A model generated the notes under the pieces. The model had not been told where the DNA came from. It saw only the letters and a program-made list of their open reading frames with translations, and did no database searches. This document shows positions 24,534-32,531 of a stretch of DNA of 64,000 nt, one piece after another (the stretch's first letter is position 1; each line of letters opens with the position of its first letter). The stretch is from Pantoea cypripedii (lineage in GTDB: Bacteria > Pseudomonadota > Gammaproteobacteria > Enterobacterales > Enterobacteriaceae), in contig NZ_CP024770.1 in NCBI RefSeq assembly GCF_011395035.1, forward strand, positions 433,785-497,784, in the 5' to 3' direction. The translations under genes and the position numbers were made by a program.

Positions 24534-24815
24534 GCTGTCACCTTAACTAAACTATCGATATCAATGACATCATGCTCGTGTTCACTGAATGAGTACATTC
24601 TCTCCCACATTAATTCACATATGAATGACCTGCATCACATAACCGGCAGCGCACGAAATGAGTTAATTGTTTGAAAGATAATAAATTTGTCGATTAACAT
24701 CGTTCACATGATTTTGTGAAAAATGTGATGATGTGGAAAATACTGGTGTGAGTTGTGAAAATAAGGCTGGCGGGTTTAATCGGTTCTTTTCAACATAATG
24801 ACGGCTATTAATCAC
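24534..24815. other. Region upstream of the DeoR gene
   Basis: There is no gene I can support. It is AT-rich and should hold the DeoR promoter. It ends where similarity to the nifQ 3' end begins. Confidence 0.4.
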
Positions 24816-25007
24816 GGCAACTCAAAACAGCCCCCCGTTCACAGCACTCATCGCAGCTGGGGGAGCGGCAAATCAATTCACCTTCGGCATGCAGGCAACG
24901 CTGGCGATAGAAGAATTTTTTCCAGCGCATATTGTTATGATTCATCGCCACCATTGGGGAAAACAGTCGGCCATCAGCTGACGCAGCTCCGCCCTGGAGC
25001 TCAGTCC
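24816..25007 (-). pseudogene. Duplicated 3' end of nifQ
   Basis: About 190 bases match 25223-25417, the last third of nifQ, in the same orientation. The remnant keeps the codons for the MNHNNMRWKKFFYRQRCLH segment and the first three Cys of the NifQ motif. A small length difference after CERG shifts the frame to AVLSCRD-stop, so the fourth Cys is lost from its place. There is no start codon and no upstream part. It lies about 0.2 kb outside the intact nifQ and marks a duplication at the cluster end. Confidence 0.85.
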
Positions 25008-25215
25008 TTGGCCGTGGATCACCAGCAATCGACCTACATGCAGAGATTGCACGCCGTAGCTTATTTCCTATTTGACCTTTTCTGTGTTCTCTATGTGGTA
25101 CATATAGGCTTTATTCGTACCATTCATGGCACATGCAAGTAAAAAATCGAATCAATAATTCATTGCCCTTATCATAACGGGTAAATTAGCTTGTTCCCTA
25201 TCATGATTGCCTCCA
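25008..25215. other. Spacer between the nifQ remnant and nifQ
   Basis: About 200 bases, largely AT-rich, with no similarity to nifQ that I can see and no gene. No clear terminator for nifBQ is seen here. Confidence 0.4.
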
Positions 25216-25731
25216 TTAACATGGCAACTCAAAACACACCCCCCGTTCACAGCACTCATCACAACTCGGCGAACGGCAAATCAATTCACCTTCGGCATGC
25301 AGGCAACGCTGGCGATAGAAGAATTTTTTCCAGCGCATATTGTTATGATTCATCGCCACCAGTGGGGGAAAACAGTCGTCCATCAGCTGACGCAGCTCCG
25401 CCCTGGAACTCAGTCCCAAATCCTCCCACAAATGATTAAATGCCAGCGAGACGCTGGCGATAATACGATGCATCGGACTGGCGTCAGGATGAATATATTC
25501 CGCCAGCCATAATTCCAGCTGCTGCTGTTCATCCGCACGCGTCGCAATCAGTTCGCTCATCAATTGATGGCGCAGCAGTGTGTCCGCAACCATTGAAGGT
25601 TGCTGGACTGGAATCTGGCGCTGCAACTGCGCCCACTGTTGCACGCCAAGCCCCATCATCAGGGGATAACTCCCCCGGCCCTGCAAATAAAGGGAGGTGA
25701 GCCGACACAGCCAGTGATGTTGCGGTGTCAT
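25216..25731 (-). CDS. nifQ: NifQ, molybdenum donor for FeMo-cofactor synthesis
   Basis: This 171-residue protein carries the Fe-S/Mo binding motif C-x4-C-x2-C-x5-C at Cys152, 157, 160 and 166 (ICRSPSCDECCERGVC). NifQ holds a Mo-Fe-S cluster and supplies molybdenum to NifEN during FeMo-co assembly. Its start overlaps the nifB stop by four bases (ATGA), so it is translated from the nifBQ message. The preceding helical region fits the family. A copy of its 3' end lies downstream at 24816-25007. Confidence 0.93.
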   Translation of the reverse strand: MTPQHHWLCRLTSLYLQGRGSYPLMMGLGVQQWAQLQRQIPVQQPSMVADTLLRHQLMSELIATRADEQQQLELWLAEYIHPDASPMHRIIASVSLAFNHLWEDLGLSSRAELRQLMDDCFPPLVAMNHNNMRWKKFFYRQRCLHAEGELICRSPSCDECCERGVCFELPC

Positions 25732-27131
25732 GCGACCCCCTTATTTTGCAACGGCATAGCCTTTACATTGGTGCGATATGTCTGCCACCAGCGGTGCAGC
25801 GCTTCGGTCACCGGTTGCCACGCATCATCAACACAGGGCTGAATGCCGCGGGCCTCCAGTTTTTGCCACGGGGTATAACCCATGCGCACACAGAACACCG
25901 CTTTGACATCAGCCAGCAGATCAAAAGTCGCCCCCATGCGTGCCTCACTGTCCTGTTCCGGCTCGCAACTGTCGCTGCCGTGGCAATATTTCGGGGTAAA
26001 GCGCTGATTGACCAGTACCACACCGGCAGCAGACAGGCTGTAGATGTAAAAACGATCCGCATGACCGAAATGGCTGTCAATCACATCTCCATGCTTTGAG
26101 GCGACGGCCACCAGGCAGGCTTCTTCCTCATCCGATTCCCCCTGCGTCGCAATGCTGGCGTGTAGCCTGGCCCGCTGGAACAGCATGGGCAGCCAGGATT
26201 GCGGAGACAGCTCCGGCTGCGGGACCTGCGCAAACTGCTGGCTACGGTCCTCGCCCAGCATCCCAATGGCATCCGCGCGGCACTGATGGCAGTGCGTCAT
26301 CTGCGGGATGATCTCACCGCAGCGCTGCCGCACGGCAGCGATCATCGCAGCATCAGGCTCAGGCTGGCCTTGCAGACCAAACATCGTGCCATGCTCCGGG
26401 CGGGAAATCAGCGGCATGATGTTATGGATAAAAGCACCGCTGGTTTGCAGCATCTGGCTGACATCCGGCAGCGCCTGATCATTAATCCCCGGGATCAACA
26501 CCGAGTTGATTTTCACCAGCACCCCCTGCGCAGTCAGCCGACGCACGCCCTCCAGTTGACGGGCGATGAGGATCTCTCCTGCCTCACGTCCGCTGTAGCG
26601 CTCCCCATCCAGCCACAACCAGGCGTAGATTTGAGCGGCGATAGCGGGGTCAAGGGTATTGATGGTCACCGTCACATGATCCACACCCAGCGCGACCAGC
26701 CGATCAACGGCATCCGGCAGCATCAGGCCATTGGTGGATAAGCATAGCTTCAGGTCCGGAAACGCCTCCCGCACCTGTTCGAGCGTACTGAAGGTGCGAT
26801 GGATATTGGCCAGTGGGTCACCGGGACCCGCAATGCCCACCACCGACAACTGCGGAATCGCGGTGGCGACCTGGCGCACTTTGGCGACCGCCTGTTCCGG
26901 CGTCAGCAGGGTAGAGGAGACGCCAGGGCGGGATTCGTTACTGCAATCAAACTTGCGGTTGCAGTAGTTGCATTGCAGATTGCAGGCGGGTGCCACGGGC
27001 AGATGCATGCGCGCGAATCGGTGATGCCCGCTACGCGAGTAGCAGGGATGCGAAGCAACTTTACCCGCGACCAGATCGGTCAGCATCTCACTGGTCGGGG
27101 CGTGGCAGGCAGAAGAGGAGCAGGAAGTCAT
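25728..27131 (-). CDS. nifB: NifB, radical SAM FeMo-cofactor core synthase
   Basis: This 467-residue enzyme has the radical SAM motif C-x3-C-x2-C at Cys50, 54 and 57 (APACNLQCNYCNRKFDC) and a C-terminal NifX-like domain (DSHFGHADRFYIYSL). It makes NifB-co, the 8Fe-9S-C core of FeMo-co, from two 4Fe-4S clusters. The start at MTSCSSSACHAPTSE was chosen over an upstream in-frame ATG; the sigma-54 promoter at 27167-27182 lies between them. It forms an operon with nifQ. Its size matches the Klebsiella protein. Confidence 0.95.
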   Translation of the reverse strand: MTSCSSSACHAPTSEMLTDLVAGKVASHPCYSRSGHHRFARMHLPVAPACNLQCNYCNRKFDCSNESRPGVSSTLLTPEQAVAKVRQVATAIPQLSVVGIAGPGDPLANIHRTFSTLEQVREAFPDLKLCLSTNGLMLPDAVDRLVALGVDHVTVTINTLDPAIAAQIYAWLWLDGERYSGREAGEILIARQLEGVRRLTAQGVLVKINSVLIPGINDQALPDVSQMLQTSGAFIHNIMPLISRPEHGTMFGLQGQPEPDAAMIAAVRQRCGEIIPQMTHCHQCRADAIGMLGEDRSQQFAQVPQPELSPQSWLPMLFQRARLHASIATQGESDEEEACLVAVASKHGDVIDSHFGHADRFYIYSLSAAGVVLVNQRFTPKYCHGSDSCEPEQDSEARMGATFDLLADVKAVFCVRMGYTPWQKLEARGIQPCVDDAWQPVTEALHRWWQTYRTNVKAMPLQNKGVA

Positions 27132-27166
27132 GGCGTTACCTTGATGATGTAGTCTGATCTTCCTGC

Positions 27167-27182
27167 TGCAATTTTTGTACCG
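27167..27182 (-). promoter_or_regulatory. Sigma-54 promoter of nifBQ
   Basis: On the minus strand CGGTACAAAAATTGCA carries GG and GC elements ten bases apart, as required for -24/-12, with a perfect TTGCA -12 element. Confidence 0.8.
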
Positions 27183-27253
27183 CGGATAATCCATTGAAAT
27201 ACAACTATTTCTATTCGGGATTTCTTGTCATTATTCCCACCTGTAGCTGACAA

Positions 27254-27269
27254 TGTGTTGATCGTCACA
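27254..27269. promoter_or_regulatory. NifA upstream activating site for nifB
   Basis: TGT-N10-ACA (TGTGTTGATCGTCACA) lies about 105 bases upstream of the predicted nifB start of transcription, right after the nifA gene end. It also fits the NifA-binding consensus on the other strand, being palindromic. Confidence 0.75.
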
Positions 27270-27277
27270 ATTTTGTG

Positions 27278-28849
27278 TCAGATACGCGGCATGGTGATGT
27301 CCATAGTCTGGATACGATAAGCCACCTGGCGTGGTGTCATTCCCAGCAGACGTGCCGCCTTAGCCTGCACCCATCCGGCTTTCTCCAGTGCGGCAATCAA
27401 TCGCTGGCGTTCATCAAGGTTCTGATCGAGCCAGCTGTCTTCCCGTGGGGCACTGACAACCAGCGGTTTCGGGGCGACTTCCCGGTGATTAAACAGGATG
27501 ACCTCACGATCAATTAACCCGCTATCCGACATGACCGCCGAGCGTTCGAGACAGTTCTCCAGCTCGCGCACATTTCCCGGCCAGTTGTAGCTCATCAGCA
27601 GGCGGATGGCACCGTCACTGATACGCAACGTGCGGTTCTGGTTTTGCCCGATCTTGCGCACCAGAAAATGGGCCAGTTCGGCGATATCGTCCTGACGTTC
27701 CCGCAACGGTGGCAGTGCAATCGGCATCACATTCAGGCGGTAATACAGGTCTTCCCGAAAGTTGCCGACGCGAACTTCTTCCTCAAGATTACGGTTGGTC
27801 GCGGCAATGATGCGCACATTCACCTGCAGGGTTTCATCGCCACCGACACGTTCCATTTCCCCCTCCTGCAATATCCGCAGCAGTTTGGCCTGAAACGAGG
27901 CGCTGCTTTCGCCGATTTCATCGAGGAACAGCGTGCCGCCATCGGCCAGTTCAAAGCGGCCTTTGCGCTGGCGCACTGCGCCGGTAAAGGCACCTTTTTC
28001 ATGGCCGAAAAGCTCGCTCTCCAGCAAGGTGTCGGGCAATGCCGCACAGTTAAACTTGACGAACGGCGAGGCGGAGCGAGGGGAATTGTGATGAATCGCA
28101 TTGGCAATCAGTTCCTTACCCGTACCGCTTTCACCGCGAACCAGCACCGTGGTATCCCAGCGGGAAACCTGGCGGATAATCTCCAGCGTTTGCCGCATCG
28201 CCGGGCTTTTGCCCACCATATTGTCAAAGCCAAAACTGTGGGCTGGTACACAACTTCGCCCCCGAGCCGGTTGAGCCGTCACCGGGCGAGACGCGGGCGT
28301 GGCAGGTGGTGTCATCAGGCGTACCGTCTGCGCCACCAGGTTAGCAACTGTTTCCAGAAAACGGGTGCAGGAGGGCAGACGCGTGTCGGTGCGTGCCATC
28401 GGTTGTGCCGCCAGCACCCCCAGCGGTCTCGAGTCTGGCCCCATCAGCGGGACAGCAATAAAAGGCAGGTTATAGTCATACAACCCCAGCCGATCGAGAA
28501 ATCGCGGGTCATCAGCCAGACGCGGTAACACCAGCGACTGGCCCTGAGCCAGCACCGTTCCCACCAGTCCTTCTCCTGCCCGATAACGAACTCTGGCGCT
28601 GTCGCTAAGCTGGGACACATCGGCCTCCGGCAACGCTTCAATAGTCAGCAATTCCTGCTGACTGTCGTACAGACAGATCATCCCGTGCTGCATAAAGGCA
28701 TCATTGTGCAGCACGTACAACACGTCCTGTAACGTCTGACCTATTTCAGTCGCCCGGCTGAGTACCACGCTAATGCGCTGCATGGCGGTAAATTGCTGGG
28801 ACAGGTCAAAGCGCCAGACCGTGGTCTCTGATTCAGATTGCTGGGTCAT
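27278..28849 (-). CDS. nifA: NifA, sigma-54-dependent activator of nif genes
   Basis: This 523-residue enhancer-binding protein has an N-terminal GAF domain (about 20-180) and a central AAA+ domain with Walker A GESGTGKE (239-246), the sigma-54 contact loop GAFTGA (286-291) and LFLDEIGE. A C-terminal Fis-type helix-turn-helix (KAARLLGMTPRQVAYRIQ) completes it. It activates all nif promoters except its own. I see no Cys pair in the linker before the HTH, as expected for enterobacterial NifA, whose oxygen response is through NifL. It overlaps nifL by four bases. Confidence 0.95.
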   Translation of the reverse strand: MTQQSESETTVWRFDLSQQFTAMQRISVVLSRATEIGQTLQDVLYVLHNDAFMQHGMICLYDSQQELLTIEALPEADVSQLSDSARVRYRAGEGLVGTVLAQGQSLVLPRLADDPRFLDRLGLYDYNLPFIAVPLMGPDSRPLGVLAAQPMARTDTRLPSCTRFLETVANLVAQTVRLMTPPATPASRPVTAQPARGRSCVPAHSFGFDNMVGKSPAMRQTLEIIRQVSRWDTTVLVRGESGTGKELIANAIHHNSPRSASPFVKFNCAALPDTLLESELFGHEKGAFTGAVRQRKGRFELADGGTLFLDEIGESSASFQAKLLRILQEGEMERVGGDETLQVNVRIIAATNRNLEEEVRVGNFREDLYYRLNVMPIALPPLRERQDDIAELAHFLVRKIGQNQNRTLRISDGAIRLLMSYNWPGNVRELENCLERSAVMSDSGLIDREVILFNHREVAPKPLVVSAPREDSWLDQNLDERQRLIAALEKAGWVQAKAARLLGMTPRQVAYRIQTMDITMPRI

Positions 28850-30336
28850 TTGGAGCCTCCGGTCAGTGAAGCGAATAAGGGAAACCGCAGGGTCAGGCAG
28901 GAGCCTCCCTCGGACGGGGAGGTCAGTTCAATCGCGCCATGATGATGTGCTACCAGCGTCTGGATCAGGCGCAGTTCCATGCCTTTTCCGGGCGCGTTTA
29001 ACGCATCAGGTGCGTGGGTGTACTGCACATGCCTGAGCGGCACGTTGTCGCATAAGTAAAAGGTCAGCCAGCCCTGTTCTTCCCGGGCGTAGATCTGGGT
29101 TTGCAGGCTGAAATCAGCGAGTCCGGCCGCCAGGTCGAGCGTGCGATCCAGCCACAAACTCAGGCAGGCGAGGAGCTGGGTGCGCTGGCCGAAACACACC
29201 AGGTGAGGGGAGTCCTGCGTCACCTGCAGGTTATCCCCCTGTTGATAGCGGGTGTGGTACAGCGCGCGCAGATCGGCAAAGAAATCATCCAGTGACCACA
29301 GGGCCGCATGTTCCAGATCCAGCGAAGGGCGGCAGCGCTGCAGTCGCGCCATTGCCTCTTCTCCCTCGTGCCAGGCGGAATCCAGCGCCACGTTACTATG
29401 GTCGGCACCGTTCAGGCGTCGTGCGGCAGCCAGCATATTGATCGGGCAGTTGAGCTGGATCAGTGCCGCATCGAGTGAGTCGCGGATCGCTGCCAGCAAT
29501 TTGCCGGTGGTCATATGTTGTTTCAGGCGATCCAGCCGTCCCTGTTCCTGCTGCTGTTGTTGTTGGGTGTGATCGGTGATCACCACCAGCGTGCGCGTAG
29601 GGCTGTTATCCACAAAGTAACGACTGGCTTCCTCACTGACACCTGGCAATGTCCAGCAATTCACCCGCAGCCAGCGCACCGCGCCACACAGCACCACGGG
29701 GATCACCGCGCCCTCGGCAAACTCCTTTTTGCGGGCGGAGAAATCCAGCTCCGTCAGCAGTTCTTTGCCGCCACAATCGGCACATAAGGTTTTATAGGTC
29801 AGGTTGTCCATCACCACCTGATCCTGTTCATTCACCACCACCACGGCAGCCGGGATATTATTCAGCACGGCTTCTGTCAGCGTCATTTGATTGCGCAGAC
29901 GTTGTTCCAGTGCATAGCCGGTGCTGATATCGCGCTGCATCGCCAGATAGTGTTCCAGCTTGCCGAACGCATTGAAAACCGGGGTGATATCGATTTCCAC
30001 CAGAAACAGGCTGCCATCGCGACGGCGGTTGATCAATTGCCCGCGCCACGGTTGACGCAGAAGCAGGGTACGCCACATATCTTCATAGATAATGCGCGGA
30101 GTTTGTTTGCTGGCAAGCAGGCGGGGATTTTGGTGCAGCAATTCATCCAGCGCATAACCGGTCTGACGGCAGAAGGCCGGGTTAGCATAAATAATGCGTG
30201 CCTCGGCGTCAGTCAGCGAGATGGCAATCGGTGCCTGTTCGACCATGGTCAGGAACAGGCCGGGATGCTGCTGAGAAAGCCCTCGTGCAATGGCTTGCGG
30301 TGCAGTGGCATCCATCATCATATTCTCAGTCATCAC
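28846..30336 (-). CDS. nifL: NifL, redox/nitrogen-sensing anti-activator of NifA
   Basis: This 496-residue sensor has an N-terminal PAS domain expected to bind FAD (ITDAEARIIYANPAFCRQTGY, then LLASKQTPRIIYEDMW), a second PAS-like region (LNNIPAAVVVVNEQDQVVMDN), and a C-terminal GHKL-like domain ending GKGMELRLIQTLVAHHHGAIEL. It binds and inhibits NifA under oxygen or fixed nitrogen, relieved by reduction and by GlnK interplay. Like Klebsiella NifL it lacks a good phosphoacceptor His box. It is the first gene of nifLA, with a sigma-54 promoter about 100 bases upstream. Confidence 0.94.
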   Translation of the reverse strand: MMTENMMMDATAPQAIARGLSQQHPGLFLTMVEQAPIAISLTDAEARIIYANPAFCRQTGYALDELLHQNPRLLASKQTPRIIYEDMWRTLLLRQPWRGQLINRRRDGSLFLVEIDITPVFNAFGKLEHYLAMQRDISTGYALEQRLRNQMTLTEAVLNNIPAAVVVVNEQDQVVMDNLTYKTLCADCGGKELLTELDFSARKKEFAEGAVIPVVLCGAVRWLRVNCWTLPGVSEEASRYFVDNSPTRTLVVITDHTQQQQQQEQGRLDRLKQHMTTGKLLAAIRDSLDAALIQLNCPINMLAAARRLNGADHSNVALDSAWHEGEEAMARLQRCRPSLDLEHAALWSLDDFFADLRALYHTRYQQGDNLQVTQDSPHLVCFGQRTQLLACLSLWLDRTLDLAAGLADFSLQTQIYAREEQGWLTFYLCDNVPLRHVQYTHAPDALNAPGKGMELRLIQTLVAHHHGAIELTSPSEGGSCLTLRFPLFASLTGGSK

Positions 30337-30361
30337 ACTCTCCGGATTTCAGGTGCGGTTG

Positions 30362-30377
30362 TGTCGCAGTTATGACA
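30362..30377. promoter_or_regulatory. NifA upstream activating site, probably for nifF
   Basis: TGT-N10-ACA (TGTCGCAGTTATGACA) lies in the nifL leader, between the nifL start and the nifLA promoter. Seen from nifF it is about 280 bases upstream, unusually far. No other perfect site is found between it and the nifF promoter. Confidence 0.6.
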
Positions 30378-30431
30378 ATTTGTCCCACTCTGCCGACAGA
30401 GTTAGCAGACGGTGGCAGTGAGAAATAACCA

Positions 30432-30447
30432 TGCAAACTGTAAGCCT
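30432..30447 (-). promoter_or_regulatory. Sigma-54 promoter of nifLA
   Basis: On the minus strand AGGCTTACAGTTTGCA has GG and GC ten bases apart, followed by TGGTTAT. The arrangement is close to what I recall of the Klebsiella nifLA promoter, which has a weak -24 and a perfect TTTGCA -12. Confidence 0.8.
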
Positions 30448-30567
30448 TACAGGTGAGTTACCCGCCTTAACCTTGATCCAGATCGGGATTACGCCGCTTT
30501 TCACTGCTTTTTTCCCGCAGAATGCGTCGGTTCAACGCCAGATACCCCCAGTGTGCAGGCGAAAAAA

Positions 30568-30582
30568 GCATCACGCTGGTGC
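30568..30582. promoter_or_regulatory. Candidate NtrC-binding site upstream of nifLA
   Basis: GCATCACGCTGGTGC matches the NtrC pattern GCACC-N5-GGTGC with one mismatch. It lies about 130-150 bases upstream of the nifLA transcription start, the position expected for NtrC enhancers there. A weaker GGTGC-containing repeat lies 20 bases further at 30588-30602. Confidence 0.5.
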
Positions 30583-30622
30583 GCAGCGATGCAGCACGGT
30601 GCAACACCGGCACGCTCGATAA

Positions 30623-30639
30623 CTGGCACAGCATTCGCA
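30623..30639 (+). promoter_or_regulatory. Sigma-54 promoter of nifF
   Basis: CTGGCACAGCATTCGCA has the exact TGGCAC -24 element and GC ten bases after GG. It lies about 40 bases ahead of the nifF start codon. Confidence 0.82.
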
Positions 30640-30680
30640 ATATCCAGGGGACTGATACTTTCACTCCACAGGAGCGCGCT

Positions 30681-31211
30681 ATGGCGAACGTCGGTATTTT
30701 TTTTGGCACAGATACGGGTAAAACCCGCAAGATTGCGAAGCTGATCCACCGGAAACTGGGGGATGTGGCGGATGCACCGGTTAATATCAATCGTATCTCT
30801 CTGGAGACCTTTCTTTCCTATCCGGTGCTGGTACTGGGTACGCCCACGCTGGGCGATGGACAACTGCCGGGAATGAATGCCGGTTGTGAGGAGGCGTCAT
30901 GGGGAGAATTTATGGCACAGCTTGAGGGAGCAAGCCTGAGCGGTAAAACCGTGGCCCTGTTCGGACTCGGCGATCAGGTTGGCTACCCGGATAACTTTGT
31001 CAGCGGGATGCGTCCGCTTTATGACGCCCTGAAAAACTGTGGTGCGCAGTTGATCGGCCAGTGGCCCAATCAGGGATATGAATTCACGACTTCGGCGTCA
31101 CTGGAGGAGGGAGCGTTTGTTGGCCTGGTGCTGGATCAGGACAATCAATATGACCTCACCGAGGAACGGCTGGATGCATGGCTGGAGGCCATCAGGCCGG
31201 TGATGGTGTAA
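30681..31211 (+). CDS. nifF: NifF, flavodoxin electron donor to nitrogenase
   Basis: This 176-residue flavodoxin has the FMN phosphate loop FGTDTGKTR at residues 8-16 and the long-chain flavodoxin pattern (GTPTLGDGQLPG, GLGDQVGYPDNF). It accepts electrons from NifJ and passes them to NifH. The start at 30681 has an AGGAG ribosome site and lies after the sigma-54 promoter; the open frame extends upstream but would include the promoter. It is divergent from nifLA. In Klebsiella its 3' side faces nifM; here a 10.5 kb insert intervenes. Confidence 0.94.
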   Translation: MANVGIFFGTDTGKTRKIAKLIHRKLGDVADAPVNINRISLETFLSYPVLVLGTPTLGDGQLPGMNAGCEEASWGEFMAQLEGASLSGKTVALFGLGDQVGYPDNFVSGMRPLYDALKNCGAQLIGQWPNQGYEFTTSASLEEGAFVGLVLDQDNQYDLTEERLDAWLEAIRPVMV

Positions 31212-31398
31212 GCGGATCGCGCCGCGACAGTGTTTGCATATCATTGTAGCGGCGCAATTCATTGCGCAGATGTTAATCAAATTTTTTGAATTTCTTCACC
31301 AGATCACTCAGCTTTTACTCACCGGTCAACAGGTCTATTCTCTCTCACATCGGGGCACAACGCCCCACCCACTAAAAATTATCTCTGAGGAATTGACC

Positions 31399-31608
31399 AT
31401 GAAATCTATCAAAACTTTCGTTGCAGTTGCGGCCCTGTCACTGGTTTCTTTCGGCAGCTTCGCACAGAGCATCACCGCTTCCGCCTCAACCCTGGATGGC
31501 GCAGAAGCCAAAATCGCTGCTCAGGCCAAACAGGCCGGTGCTTCTTACAAAATCACCGGTGCACGCGTCGATAACGGTGCTTATCTGTCAGCTGAACTGA
31601 CTAAATAA
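31399..31608 (+). CDS. Small exported DUF1471 protein
   Basis: This 69-residue protein has a signal peptide (MKSIKTFVAVAALSLVSFGSFAQ) and a short mature DUF1471 domain, STLDGAEAKIAAQAKQAGASYKI, then an SAELTK end. It is a paralogue of the genes at 110 and 31746, about two-thirds identical by eye. The start has a TGAGGA ribosome site and is 55 codons inside a longer open frame. It is the first gene of the insert after nifF. A decayed copy of this type, not of the 31746 type, lies at 40390-40514. Confidence 0.85.
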   Translation: MKSIKTFVAVAALSLVSFGSFAQSITASASTLDGAEAKIAAQAKQAGASYKITGARVDNGAYLSAELTK

Positions 31609-31648
31609 ACGGTTAACGCGGAAGTGATAATTAGCCAGATCACAGTTG

Positions 31649-32013
31649 TCGCACTAATTATCAATTATGAAATGATAACCAAGGTTATTATTACTTCCAT
31701 CGAAGGCGCACAGCCTTCTGAACAGACAAATTAAGGATTAAGACCATGAAAACTATCAAAGCCATGTCCATCGCCGCTGTCGCTGCTCTTTCACTGATGT
31801 CATTTGGCAGCTTTGCCCAGAGCATCTCCGTGACCTCTTCAACTCTGGACGGTGCGGAAGCAAAAATCGCCGCTCAGGCAGCACAGCAGGGTGCGCAGTA
31901 CAAAATTACCGAAGCGAACACCAACAACCGTGTTCATATGACCGCAGAACTGTACAAATAACGGATGGTCGTACAGGGGAATGCCGGAAGAGGTCGCCGC
32001 AAGGCGGCCTTTT
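31649..32013 (+). repeat. Direct repeat, right copy (DUF1471 gene with leader and terminator)
   Basis: This is the second copy of the 365-bp unit at 13-377, in the same orientation. The leader, gene and terminator are all retained. Confidence 0.9.
31746..31961 (+). CDS. Small exported DUF1471 protein (identical to that at 110)
   Basis: The 71-residue product is identical to the protein encoded at 110-325, including the signal peptide. The two genes differ by seven silent third-position changes. The lack of any amino-acid change implies selection on both copies or a fairly recent duplication with gene conversion. It lies 137 bases after the related 31399 gene, in tandem. Function is as uncertain as for the other copies: a periplasmic stress/biofilm protein by family. 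Confidence 0.85.
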   Translation: MKTIKAMSIAAVAALSLMSFGSFAQSISVTSSTLDGAEAKIAAQAAQQGAQYKITEANTNNRVHMTAELYK

Positions 32014-32016
32014 TTT
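31992..32016 (+). terminator. Terminator after the second DUF1471 gene
   Basis: GGTCGCC/GGCGGCC with a GCAA loop is followed by seven Ts. Confidence 0.85.
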
Positions 32017-32531
32017 CATTCTTCATATCTCTCCCGCAAAAGCTGAACGCACCGCCCGGAAGACGCGCTCTGTACGGTTCTTACCTGCCCGCGGTCCCTT
32101 AAATGTGAACCAACTGCCGGTATGCATCAGGATATCAGCGATAAATGACTGATCTAATTCTTTGCCAGTAAATAATGAACGCCTTTCGCAGGCTAATTAT
32201 CAACACAATTACTTACTGTCTCATAACACAACGCTTCAGATAACCTGTTAAATTTCATGGCAAATTAAAAAACTTACGCAAAATTAAATCTTCAATATAA
32301 CTCTTTATGGTTATGTCAATGACGGAGAACAATTACTGTTAAAGCATGAATGAAAATTTTACGATCAATGACCATAAATCTCTCAAGTAAATGACCGATA
32401 ACCTTATGGCAAGCGAGGATTTATGTGAGCGCACACTCAGAAACGCTTAATACATAAAACATTGGTAACTACATAACTCCTTGTTGTGAAAGAACTTATA
32501 ACTCTAACGCCACAATTGAAAGGTTGTAATT
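32017..32531. other. Long AT-rich leader region before the GGDEF-EAL gene
   Basis: About 515 bases with no gene I can support. Base composition drops to AT-rich compared with the nif genes. It presumably holds the promoter of the c-di-GMP gene; no single promoter stands out. Confidence 0.45.

Noticed and set aside
24816..25417. The nifQ end copies as CRISPR or short tandem repeats
   Set aside because: There are only two copies of about 190 bases, one of which is the end of a functional gene. It is a gene-end duplication. No CRISPR-like array was seen in the window.
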